Of a DNA stretch of 64,000 nucleotides, positions 10,301-19,400 are shown in pieces (position 1 is the stretch's first letter; every line of letters begins with the position of its first letter). The DNA lies in assembly GCA_019894765.1 (NCBI GenBank), contig JAGXNT010000095.1, positions 62,001 through 126,000 on the forward strand. Direction: 5' to 3'. The translations under genes and the position numbers were made by a program. This DNA comes from Candidatus Heimdallarchaeota archaeon. GTDB taxonomy: Archaea; Asgardarchaeota; Heimdallarchaeia; JABLTI01. Below the pieces are notes generated by a model. That model was not told the origin of the DNA. It made no database searches and saw only the letters and a program-made list of their open reading frames with translations.

Positions 10301-10508
10301 AGCGTCTTCTTAAATCGATTACTTGAGAAGAGTGATTTCTTTGTAGACTATCAACAATCATAATTGCATACACATGTGCAAAGTAGTATCCTTGATCCGG
10401 ATAATGTTGTATTAGAATAGATTTATGCATTTTTGACTTCTTATTTTCATATATCTCAAAATCCATTACGTTGTTTGCATTGCTATTGGTTGATGATTGG
10501 TCTATCAC
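7359..10508 (-). CDS. large FtsK/HerA-like (DUF87-type) ATPase with degenerate Walker A
   Basis: The 1049-residue protein has an alpha/beta N-terminus (1-250), then a domain laid out like HerA/FtsK P-loop ATPases: VIVIGEPEARRS at 270-280 in the Walker A position, YLVFDPKENYG after it, a Walker B-like KIIVLENLDEI near 475-485, and VVIGARSPSKIQE as a sensor-like strand. The Walker A has Arg-Arg-Ser where Gly-Lys-Ser/Thr is expected, so ATP hydrolysis is doubtful. A helical domain follows, then a low-complexity acidic and lysine-rich linker (about 830-960) and a C-terminal helical domain. The GTG start at 10508 follows GAGGT. A DNA-related role is inferred from the fold and from neighbouring hef. 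Confidence 0.6.
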   Translation of the reverse strand: MIDQSSTNSNANNVMDFEIYENKKSKMHKSILIQHYPDQGYYFAHVYAIMIVDSLQRNHSSQVIDLRRRSKREQKTPLKVIANQKSGSLSVIRYFVKNPAEKKYEEKLKEKYPGKKLLGKRKYFPPLILLIAHYCDKLYYPQGISEEENPLIIQESLLHFDDIIQEDIHQTLRSIGKPLYLKGEEILTAFHQLREVPEPILNKLLEEKSLGSTTKQQEYSMLIPVVKNMRKEINEQQPLLSSKTDPQAITHVLSTKNSFLPLYNDRFPVIVIGEPEARRSLILNILKNANAKYLVFDPKENYGRLAMANPRVRGYLLGTNYMLNIISTEGEKIREQVYAFWFAKIIASISGLRTDLSKTIETYLLGAFRDPSNQTRSVFQFKDFANQELTSEVTKMSRNESVTIANVLYPLGTYDEISLFTRIGRSLSFESLLDTKGSVIQFAKNDDQLTKIAYLFTLLKLRSIINDEPKIIVLENLDEIIGQNTRNWQDNNLADLILGLSEDFHVVIGARSPSKIQELFKSTQAKFINRLQVMADKHLLTNEYNISKNDIQNINKLSMREYLTLVPEFSSPNYIKVNFEPETKMKLEVDNLIKESNVRIIHSKDYLRNEGISPEVRKAIFELIRVLKEKPRKILPEEGIEKLLTDCTETDVLRAKEIARDESFIKIVVNSPDDSEEAINLLKLTERGEEYYKSYLNLKKEIPLISIKSMIVEKNFKNDIFSKLEKIDKMFDAGESIVAMDLMLEVAIKLLGALPEEDRFINGKIAAKLLDQWSYLTSIKEVGNVSKAKRIHQEFSQLVANALKSIKHQLLKESTQTEKKQTRTSMKQKKKEESPRKTEQEDSDEEFEFSFDLTKEKEVAEQVDPWEEQVEVLPKDEENDSLFLVAADDLKSAGLQHLDSKGSLYTPKKSNIFDEDYLENNEEVDKEEAYDPFKPTEKETQTKSQKKQKKSLDQIKKKLLLEIARKLEVPSLDDEEFIWHVLASRFSGKTDDDYTISEVVTILKQLYLDSENGGVLSESLLKKLEKLILSKKLMPDSLVLDLKQYVKDQ

Positions 10509-10655
10509 GTAGTCCTACCTCAATGTGTTATCTGTGAAAATTGTTTAAAAGTAGCTAAATACGATAGTTGATCTTCTCGAGTTGAAATTTAGCTGTTTTA
10601 ATACATTAATTCGTAGTATTTTATTGTAAGGAAAGACTTTCTTGAGAGGAAATAA

Positions 10656-13031
10656 GTGACATCAGCAGAAGAGATTATACAACATCCTTATTTGCGTAAA
10701 GGTATAGAAGCCCGACTTTTTCAACAGACGATTCTTAACACATGCATAACTAAGAACACGCTTGTAGTACTTCCCACTGGAACCGGGAAGACTATTATTT
10801 CAATACTGCACATTGCCTATCTTCTTCAAAAACAATATTTCATAGGTGAAGGAGAATACATTTTGATCATGGCACCTACAAAACCTCTCATTAATCAACA
10901 TGTTAAATCCTTTAGGTCTTTCCTCAAAATTCCTGCCGAAAAAATAATCGAACTTTCAGGTGCAATTGAACCTCAAAAAAGAAAACTTTTGATTCAAAAC
11001 GCAACCGTTATTATCGCAACTCCACAAACTGTGAGAAATGATATAATTCATGGACATCTTGATCCTGCTCAATGTAAATTGGTTTATTTTGATGAGGCTC
11101 ATCGCGCGAGAGGTGAATATGATTATGTTCATATTGCAGACATTATTCATGACAAGAATCCAGAAACTAGGATAATTGCACTTACAGCTTCACCTGGAAC
11201 AAACAAAGAAGATATCATTGAAATCTGTCGGAATTTATTCATTGAGGCGATTGAAAGCCGTCCAAAATATGACCCTGAAGTAAGAAACTACATTCATGAT
11301 GTTGAAATGGAACGTATAGAAGTTCCACTTCCCTTGGAGTTTGAGGAGATACTTTTCATAATAAATAAACTTGGAGAAAGAGAGGTTAGTTTCTTACGAA
11401 CGAAAGGATTAACTGAGAAAAAATTCCAATACTTATACAAAGGTGAGTTACTAGGAATCAAAAAAGAGCTTTCAAAGAATTTTCGAGCTAATTATCTCGA
11501 GATGATGGCTTGTAATCGTCTAGTTTATATTCAGATTTTACGGGACACCCTCGAGAGCCAAGGTGTTCCAAGTGCACTTACTTTAATCAATAATTGGCGC
11601 GAAAAAAATAGTAAGAGTATCAAAGGGTTATTTAGCGTTTCAGAATTCAGTGAGATGGTTGAGAAAATAGAACTCTTAAAAGAGCAAGGAGTTATTCATC
11701 CTAAATTGTTCTATTTACTGGAGATTCTTGATACTGTCGATTTAATCAATTCAAGAGTTCTCATTTTCTGTAATTTACGGGGGACTTGTTATGCAATCAG
11801 TAAAGCATTAGATGAACGAGGAATTAAGGCAAAACCTTTTGTGGGTCAAGGTCGAGGACAAACAGGTGGGCTAAGTCAGAAGAAACAAATCGCCTTGCTT
11901 AGTTCTTTTAGACGAGATGAGTTTCCAATTTTAGTCTCAACAAGTGTATTAGAAGAAGGATTGGATGTTGAAGAATGCAATTTAGTTATTTTTTTTGATG
12001 GAACTGCTAGTGCAATCCGAAAAATCCAAAGATCAGGTCGAACTGGGAGAAAGAAGAAAGGAAGAGTCATTATTTTAACAACCCACCACACAGCTGATAC
12101 AGCAGTTCATTTTGTCTCAAGTTCTCGAGAGAGAAACATGAATAGATTATTACAAGATATTGGCTGGTTAAAGGAAGAACTTGGTAAAGAACCTGTTGCT
12201 GATTCCAGAGCTTTTGCACCAATTATTGATGAAGAAATTACAGAAACTGACGTTCCAACAGAAAGCAATCATCCTGTAGAAGAGGAAACTGCAGAAATGC
12301 CTGAAAAATTAGCTTCTTTCAAACTTGCTCTTGATGACGTGAAGAAATGGGAAGAACAAGAAAACGAAAAAGAAGAAAGTAAAAGTAAATCTGAAGACAG
12401 TGTTAGAATTATTGTGGATAGTCGAGAAAAGAATAGCAAGATTTTGTTTTACTTGAAAAAAGAAGGTATTGACCTTGGGTTTAAGCAACTTGATTGTGGT
12501 GATTATATTTTAAGTGATCGAGTTGCGTTAGAATACAAGAAAGGTGAGGATCTTCTCTCATCAATTATAGATGGTAGATTGTTCGAGCAACTTGGATCCC
12601 TAACTAACGCTTATCAAATCCCAATTCTACTCATTGAAGGGTTCCCTTCTGGAGGTATTCATCCTGAGGCAATTGCTGGTGCTCTCTCTTCCTTCGTAAT
12701 CGATTTTGGTGTATCGATTATTCAAACACAAAACTCAGAAGAATCTGCAGCTATTATTAAGAGGATTGCTATCAGAGAACAAAAAACCAAGAAAAGAAAA
12801 CCGTTAATTAGAAAATCCATGAAAATGGGCAATCCAAATGAAAACGCTATACAAGTTATTAGTTCTTATCCAGGAATTAATAGAACATTAGCAACTCGTC
12901 TACTTGAAGATCTAGGAAGCATACGCAAAATAGCAAATGCAACACCAGATGATTTGAAAAAAATAGAGGGACTAGGTAAAAAGAAAAGTCAAAAATTCGT
13001 AGATCTTTCAAATAAAGAATATGAAGAATAA
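10656..13031 (+). CDS. hef: Hef: SF2 helicase fused to ERCC4/XPF-type nuclease and HhH
   Basis: The 791-residue protein has the archaeal Hef architecture, related to FANCM and XPF. The helicase part shows PTGTGKT (40-46), DEAH (146-149), TASPG, and motif VI QRSGRTGRKKKG. An acidic linker (about 515-580) leads to an ERCC4 nuclease domain starting IIVDSREKN and then tandem helix-hairpin-helix motifs (PGINRTLATRLLEDLGS). Hef processes stalled replication forks. The nuclease motif reads EYKKGED (626-632), keeping Glu, Lys and Asp of ERKxxxD but with Tyr in place of Arg. The GTG at 10656 follows GAGAGGA. Confidence 0.95.
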   Translation: MTSAEEIIQHPYLRKGIEARLFQQTILNTCITKNTLVVLPTGTGKTIISILHIAYLLQKQYFIGEGEYILIMAPTKPLINQHVKSFRSFLKIPAEKIIELSGAIEPQKRKLLIQNATVIIATPQTVRNDIIHGHLDPAQCKLVYFDEAHRARGEYDYVHIADIIHDKNPETRIIALTASPGTNKEDIIEICRNLFIEAIESRPKYDPEVRNYIHDVEMERIEVPLPLEFEEILFIINKLGEREVSFLRTKGLTEKKFQYLYKGELLGIKKELSKNFRANYLEMMACNRLVYIQILRDTLESQGVPSALTLINNWREKNSKSIKGLFSVSEFSEMVEKIELLKEQGVIHPKLFYLLEILDTVDLINSRVLIFCNLRGTCYAISKALDERGIKAKPFVGQGRGQTGGLSQKKQIALLSSFRRDEFPILVSTSVLEEGLDVEECNLVIFFDGTASAIRKIQRSGRTGRKKKGRVIILTTHHTADTAVHFVSSSRERNMNRLLQDIGWLKEELGKEPVADSRAFAPIIDEEITETDVPTESNHPVEEETAEMPEKLASFKLALDDVKKWEEQENEKEESKSKSEDSVRIIVDSREKNSKILFYLKKEGIDLGFKQLDCGDYILSDRVALEYKKGEDLLSSIIDGRLFEQLGSLTNAYQIPILLIEGFPSGGIHPEAIAGALSSFVIDFGVSIIQTQNSEESAAIIKRIAIREQKTKKRKPLIRKSMKMGNPNENAIQVISSYPGINRTLATRLLEDLGSIRKIANATPDDLKKIEGLGKKKSQKFVDLSNKEYEE

Positions 13032-13038
13032 TTGATTT

Positions 13039-13725
13039 TTACTCGAGAACTTGAAATAATTGCTCGAATTCATCGATGCCTTTTGCGGAAATTGTAAATG
13101 GAACCAATACTTCTAGTTCTTCTCCGCTTAAATCTTCAAAAGTTATTTCTGTGCTTTCATTACTCTTTCTTGTAAGTCTTAGAGTTATGTCGCTATAACT
13201 TCTCGTTGATGCTGAAGCTACAGGCCTAAAATCATTATTGGCTGTCATAGTTGATGCAACTTGGTTAGTATACATCACAGCAATATTTCCCCTAATAGCA
13301 AGTGATTGCAGTGTTGAGAGAGCCTTTCTTAGTAATGTTAAACTAACTGGATTAGCATGTGACCTATAAGATGAAGTAAGTGAATCGATAATTAGCAAAT
13401 CCGAAGCTAACTCTATAGTTGGTAATTCATGAGTTAGTGTGTGAATAAGATCATCGAAAGTAAAAATATCCGATGTCGATATTGTTTCCATTAGTTCTCG
13501 AATATATCCTCCTTCAGCTTCAATCATAGACTGCATTCTGATTTCAATGGGACGTTCTGTAGAGATAATACTCACATGTAGATCGTGTTTTGCAAGTTCA
13601 AAGGCTATACTTGCTGAAAGTGTGGATTTTCCACTTTTAGGTGGACCAAATACATGTGTTACTTTACCTTTGCTAATAAATTCTGTACCTGAATCCCGTA
13701 CAGAAATTAATTTTCTATTATCCAT
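13039..13725 (-). CDS. radB: RadB-like RecA-family ATPase
   Basis: The 228-residue protein is a minimal RecA core without the N-terminal HhH of RadA. It has Walker A GPPKSGKST (27-35), a Walker B strand LLIIDSLTS, and an L2-side stretch RGNIAVMYTNQV typical of the Rad51/RadA/RadB group. Length and layout match archaeal RadB, a recombination mediator paralog that binds RadA. Its start overlaps the stop region of the upstream membrane gene by eight bases, so translation is probably coupled to a cell-surface operon. That is an odd setting for radB. KaiC-like relatives are a less likely alternative. Confidence 0.8.
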   Translation of the reverse strand: MDNRKLISVRDSGTEFISKGKVTHVFGPPKSGKSTLSASIAFELAKHDLHVSIISTERPIEIRMQSMIEAEGGYIRELMETISTSDIFTFDDLIHTLTHELPTIELASDLLIIDSLTSSYRSHANPVSLTLLRKALSTLQSLAIRGNIAVMYTNQVASTMTANNDFRPVASASTRSYSDITLRLTRKSNESTEITFEDLSGEELEVLVPFTISAKGIDEFEQLFQVLE

Positions 13726-14389
13726 CTAAATCCACAGTTCCACCAATTAGTGAAGCGCTTTTCTCTGAAGACATTCTATCTGATAAACCTGGGATGAAAA
13801 ATGTCAGCAGTGTTGTAGTAATTATTCCAGTTAAGACAGCAATAATCACTCCTAATGAATTCAGGAATGGAACTAGTGCTGCAGCAAGAATAGCACAGAG
13901 AATGGTTGCAATTACAAACCAAATTACAATTGATCTTACGGATGACTGACTTAATTCTTTAATGTCTTGAAATGAGGGTACTGAATTAACTGCAATCAAA
14001 AATCCAAAGATGTAGAGAAAAGAGGACAACAAAACAAGATTGCTTTCAAGAATTAACCCTAAGGAACCAATTAGTGATCCTAATAATAAACCAATTCCCA
14101 TTGGGACTAACACTAAAGAAGTAAACAAAATATCCCAGCGATTTGTTTCTTCATGTGTAAACTTCAATTTAAACGGATCACACTCATGCACTTCGATCTT
14201 GAAGATTTTTGTTAAAACAAATTTCTTCAGATAGAAATTAACAGTGTACCCTAGGAAACCGATCACTCGAGCACCTTTTTCTCCGAAAATAAATGTTATT
14301 ATCCACTTAAAGAGCAAACCTAACAACCAAAATAATAGTATTAATTCTATAGCTTTATACAAGACTTCTAGATTAAATATTTCAACCAT
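13718..14389 (-). CDS. multi-pass membrane protein of unknown function
   Basis: The 223-residue product has about six hydrophobic segments, with a cytosolic stretch around residues 62-85 (KIEVHECDPFKLKFTHEE). I do not recognise a family. The ATG at 14389 follows AGGTG. It sits 23 bases after the preceding gene and overlaps radB by eight bases, so it is part of the 21.5-13.0 kb operon with surface proteins. Confidence 0.65.
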   Translation of the reverse strand: MVEIFNLEVLYKAIELILLFWLLGLLFKWIITFIFGEKGARVIGFLGYTVNFYLKKFVLTKIFKIEVHECDPFKLKFTHEETNRWDILFTSLVLVPMGIGLLLGSLIGSLGLILESNLVLLSSFLYIFGFLIAVNSVPSFQDIKELSQSSVRSIVIWFVIATILCAILAAALVPFLNSLGVIIAVLTGIITTTLLTFFIPGLSDRMSSEKSASLIGGTVDLDG

Positions 14390-14412
14390 ATTTCAACACC
14401 TTTAGTTTTTGC

Positions 14413-15207
14413 TTAAGCCCTTAGAAGTTGTTTTTCCACCAGTTTTTGTTCTTGTTTTTCTAAGGTTGAATTTTTGATGTAATCAATTTCATCTTCAGAT
14501 ATTTCTAGAAAAGCATCGAATTTCTCTGGATCTAAACCAATGTTTAAAATCATTAGAATTCTTTCTTGACCTTTCACAAGATGTAAATTCAAATTTTCAT
14601 AGTCTAAATCAAACTTCTTTTTCATTAAGAGAATGGTTCTTTCAATCTCTTTAACGAGTTTTGTTGCTTGTTCTTGTAAATCACTTGATTTCTTTATAGC
14701 ACACTTCTTTCTAATAACAAAGAAGCATCCTTCTCGACAATCTTGGATTTGTATTCCCTCATCTTGTAAGAAATCCCAGATCGAGCTGAGATTGACGAAA
14801 TTGGTAATCCACTCAACACTTAGAAGGGAAATTCCGATGAGGAAGTTTTTCTTTGTGAATAAGGTTATTGATTGATTATTGCTACGAATTAGTGATGTTT
14901 TATTTTTCGAATTTCCGAAGCCTAGAATGTTTAATTTCTTACCTAATCCTTTCTCCAAAATTGGTTGTAGGAAGAATGAAACAAGAATATAAGTTCCAAA
15001 TGTAACAGCTATAGTAATTCCAAGAAGCTTTGTTACTGCTAAAACACAGATGAATACAATGAAAGTAATAACTGAATTCAAAATCGTTGGTTTTAGCCAA
15101 GCAAAGATTTTACCAAGTTTAGATTTTAACTTCTGACTTGATAAATTACTGCTAATTTCAGCAGACATATTTGGATTCTCAATTACAGTTGTTTGTTCAG
15201 TTGTCAT
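14413..15207 (-). CDS. membrane-anchored protein with cytosolic alpha/beta domain, unknown function
   Basis: The 264-residue protein has a hydrophilic N-terminus, two adjacent membrane helices (about residues 42-82), and a soluble C-terminal domain (about 110-264). The soluble part has two cysteines in DCREGCFF and a third in KKCAIK. No family was recognised. The ATG at 15207 lies three bases before the upstream stop codon's far edge, after GAGGATGAT, so translation is tightly coupled to the secreted protein gene before it. Confidence 0.6.
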   Translation of the reverse strand: MTTEQTTVIENPNMSAEISSNLSSQKLKSKLGKIFAWLKPTILNSVITFIVFICVLAVTKLLGITIAVTFGTYILVSFFLQPILEKGLGKKLNILGFGNSKNKTSLIRSNNQSITLFTKKNFLIGISLLSVEWITNFVNLSSIWDFLQDEGIQIQDCREGCFFVIRKKCAIKKSSDLQEQATKLVKEIERTILLMKKKFDLDYENLNLHLVKGQERILMILNIGLDPEKFDAFLEISEDEIDYIKNSTLEKQEQKLVEKQLLRA

Positions 15208-15209
15208 AT

Positions 15210-16427
15210 TTAATCATCCTCAAAATCAAATGCTTCCTCAATATCGTCATCATCGTCTCCCGCTGTCAATCCTTCTGGATCCAAGATGTTAATATCTTCA
15301 TCATCAATAATATTGATATCAACTTCTCCAGGAAGCTTTTTCCATTCCCTATATTTCAAAATGGAATAAGGCATTATCCAAAGAAACAAGATAACTATTC
15401 CCACAATTGGAATGGATGGCCATTGGAAGAAGGGAATTTCTAAATCGCTGAAACCAAATCTATTTTGTGATTCTGTTAATTCAATAGTACAGCTGGTTAT
15501 TGTAACATTAAAATCTGAACCCCATAATTTATCACTAAAAATTACTAGTTCAATTGTATAGAAATTCGAACCAATTGCAGGAGAGAATTGAGTTTTAGCA
15601 TTGAGTGTATTTACAGAAGTTTGATTTTTTACGAATGAATGGGTGGCATCACTAGCATCGAAAAAGGTTAGGGAAACACTAATTTCCCCGATTATCTGCA
15701 CCGTTAGCTCGAGATTGCATTCACTTTTCTCGAGTAAACTATTATTTTCGATTGTTAACGGAATATAGCTTCGTACTTTCAATCCACTTAAAGATGACAT
15801 TCCACTTTGTTTTTCCGGAAAAACATGGGCTGCGAATTGTCCATAATTATCTAATAAAAGAGCATCTCCAATGAACAATCGCGAAGTTTCCTTTATTGTT
15901 ATTGTACCAGAATCGCTACTGGAATACTCATTTGTACAGCTAATGTTTATGACAAGATGATTACTAAAAATCCGCCCTTCAGCAAACATCGGTATAGCAA
16001 ATTGGATTGTTTCTTCACTATCATCAATGGGAATAATTGATCTACTAAGGGTAGACTCAAAGGGTTGGAGATTAAATTCACCTTCAAATACATACCCAGG
16101 ACTTTCTGGTCGATCACCGTCAGATGTAAAATCAATGACAAGTAAAGCAGGACCAATATTATTGAGATCAAATGTCTTGTAAATTGATAATTCAAATGTC
16201 CCAGCTCCATCCCAAATCAATGAATTCGAGAAAATTCCAATATCATTGAAACTGTATTCTTGTAGTGTACTACTCTTAGACAAAAACGATTGTTCTGTTT
16301 GATTCGGAATTGCGCTCGAAGAAATTAAAAAGATATTAAGTATAATAAGCAATAAAATTACAATTCTTATTGTTGTTTTTAGTAGGCGAAAAGCAAAATT
16401 TCTTTCTTCGTTCTTTACGTAAAGAAT
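15210..16427 (-). CDS. secreted, C-terminally anchored beta-rich protein; probable ATT start
   Basis: The frame is open back to the stop codon of the 1705-residue gene. Starting at the ATT at 16427 gives 405 residues with a normal signal peptide: a charged stretch (KNEERN...RLLKTTIR) and then a hydrophobic core ending in SSA. The first usual start codon, TTG at 16352, falls inside that core and would lose the charges. GGAGGT lies six bases before the ATT. The exported part is beta-rich with two domains; a single membrane helix near the end (IPIVGIVILFLWIM) is followed by an acidic tail. It is probably a partner of the giant Ig-like protein encoded four bases upstream. Confidence 0.65.
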   Translation of the reverse strand: MLYVKNEERNFAFRLLKTTIRIVILLLIILNIFLISSSAIPNQTEQSFLSKSSTLQEYSFNDIGIFSNSLIWDGAGTFELSIYKTFDLNNIGPALLVIDFTSDGDRPESPGYVFEGEFNLQPFESTLSRSIIPIDDSEETIQFAIPMFAEGRIFSNHLVINISCTNEYSSSDSGTITIKETSRLFIGDALLLDNYGQFAAHVFPEKQSGMSSLSGLKVRSYIPLTIENNSLLEKSECNLELTVQIIGEISVSLTFFDASDATHSFVKNQTSVNTLNAKTQFSPAIGSNFYTIELVIFSDKLWGSDFNVTITSCTIELTESQNRFGFSDLEIPFFQWPSIPIVGIVILFLWIMPYSILKYREWKKLPGEVDINIIDDEDINILDPEGLTAGDDDDDIEEAFDFEDD

Positions 16428-16430
16428 TTT

Positions 16431-19400
16431 TTAACCTCCACTTTTCTGTTTAAATGTTTGATCAATTTCTTCAGCTATTTCCTTTAAGCTAATTACAGTT
16501 GATTTTAGCGAACTAGTTTCCTCTTTTTCAGCTAGAATCTTGATTTGCTCTTCTTTTGGTAAGAGTCTATAATCAATATCAGGAATCAAACTCGATAAAT
16601 CATCAATTGATTTTTTCATTTCACCATTTTCATCGGGAAGCAAACCATCATCAATTACCTTTGCAATATATTCTTTGACTTCTTCCAATTGAGGAGTAGA
16701 TTCAATTTTAACAGGCTCTAATGTTTCAATTAGGAATTCTTCTGCTAATTCTCTCGCTACAGATGCCACTGGGGGAATATTCGCTTTCTTTTGTTTCTTT
16801 GGTTTTTTAGTGCTCTCAGATTGATTTGGAGATTCAACAGCTAATTGTGGTTCTTCGAACGTTTCCAATAATTCATCACTTAAATCTGGTAAATCTAACT
16901 CAGTCGCTGTGGGATTAGTTTGAATTTGTTTTTTACGTTGAAGTGATAAATAAAGTGCTCCGGCAATGATTCCTATGAAAACTAACACTGCTACAACAAG
17001 TGAGGTTGTTAGCAATGATGAACCAGATATTCCGCCTAACATGATCTCATCAGTTAGAATTCTTCCCATTATATCAGTAACCTTGATCGTTAGAATATGG
17101 CTTTTCGAATGACTCACGTAGCCATAGAAATTATAGACACCATCAGCAATCATGGTTATTGTGAGTTTTTGTCCATCTAACCAAATCTCAATGAGTTCTA
17201 TTGGATAATAAGAGTCTATTGTTATATTCCCAGAGATAAAATCATCACTTTTTCCATCTTCGATTTGCCAAATATAATCTAATAATTGAGGAGTTTTTGG
17301 AATAACTAGTAATCTCTCAGAGATGTGGTTAATGTATACGTTACTTGTTTCTTCAACAATTTTTATTTTAATCTCAAAATTTCCAATAGCTAATGAATTA
17401 ATACTAATTAACCATACACTTCGATGAACATCTATTTGATAGCTAAGAACCATCTGATATTCAGTATTATTAATTATGAAATACACTTGGCTCAGAGGAT
17501 TCTCTGCGTAAATTAATGCTTCAAAATTCAATTCTTCTCCTTCTTCTAACACTTCAGAATTGATATGGTACGTCACAACTTGTGTTCTTTTTTCAAAAAC
17601 TGTTAGTTGGTCAAGATCATAAATTGCAATATATCCTTGCATGTCTTCTGCAACTAAACTAATATTGTAAACTCCTTGTCTCAACATAAAAATGGTAGTT
17701 GTATAGATTGATTCAACCAGAACTAAATCATATTGAGTTCCGTTAGCAATAAACCATATTGCCTTTATTCCCGAAGCATCATAGAAACTAGCTTCAAGCA
17801 CAAATGGTTCACCTTCACAAATATAAGCATCATAAAAGAAGCCAATTAATTCAGGAGGAATGTTTTGTATGACTTGGATTGTTATTTCTTGAGATGAAAG
17901 CAAGTACACAGTATCCTCTACTGAGAGGAAGGTTAGATTATATTGTCCTATTGTTGTTGGTTGCCAGGAAAAAGATCCATAACCATTGATAATGGTAATA
18001 GTATCATTGTAAATGTTGTTTATAAAAACATGAATAGTAACCCCAGCGCCACTAACCGAATTAGCTACAGTAACTTCTATGATAACTTCTTGATGATCAG
18101 CAACTTCATGATGATCTGAATGTAGAGTAATGCCTGGTAAAATCTTTGGAGGAGGTACAATAACAGTCATTTCCAATCCAAGAAAACCACTACTGTAAAA
18201 TTCGTTGCCTGGAAATTCTACTTTAAGAGTATGTACTCCCAAAGAGAACGGAATGATAATCGAAATATCAACATAACCTAATTGATTTGTGGTATAAATT
18301 CCTAGAAGTGTCCAATCATTTCCAATCCAAATGAAGATATACATTTCTGCTTGTTGTATGGGAGCGCCATATATATCTAGAAATGTTATTCTGAATGTTG
18401 CTGTGGAATTAGCAATAGCATCAAAATCAGTTCCGATTATTACTACTTGTGCTTTCTGTATTATAAACGAGGTATATTGTTCTGAAGGTCCAAAATCGAT
18501 TGCTCCTGAATAGCGAACACCAATTTCAAAAGAACCTGGAACATGAGTAATTATTGTTCTGAAGGTGACAATTCCTGCTATGTTAGTACTATTTTCTCCT
18601 AGTTTTATAAGAGAACCATCATCTAGTAATATGAAGAATTCAACTAATCTATTATCAAGTGGCAAGTTTTGCAAAGATTCAAGCTTTGCTTGGATGTAAA
18701 TCTCTTCTCCATAGCTAGTCGTTATATCAGTTGTTAGCAACTCTATTTCTGATTCTTGCTCATAGATCAAAACATTTCCAGTTGCTGTTACATCATACCA
18801 ATCATCATTTCCCTCAAATGTTAGCACTAAGAGGTAACTACCAATCTCGAATCCTATTACGGAGAATGAGTATTCAATACGCCCATTTGCATCTGTTGTT
18901 AGTAATTCACTCCAACCAAAGAATGTTATCCTAACAATTAAGTTTGCAATAGGTCTTCCAAGTGAATCAAAAGCTAGAGCTTTAATAGTTAGGAATCCAT
19001 CTTGGATAGTAGCTGCATCCAAGAGTACAAAATGAGGTACTCCTTTTGATAAGTAAAAATTAGCAAAAGCTTGGACTGAATTATAGTGTTCATCTTCGAT
19101 AGTTACACATTGTATTACATATAGTCCAGTAGGCAACTCTGGAGCAATATATGCTCGAACAAATCCATAGCAATCACTTATTCCCTCATACAAAATCCCA
19201 TTAATTATGAACTGAACATGAACATAGCTCAAAGGTCTTCCTTCGATATTCTTAACCATAGCAATTAATTCAGTATATGTACCTTTTTGCCCTTGTTGAT
19301 TTTCTAAAAATATAATTGGAGTACATTTAATGAGATTTATCTTGAAATGTAATTGATAGCCTTCATGTCTGCTAGTCTCAATGATTTCTGCCACACACTG

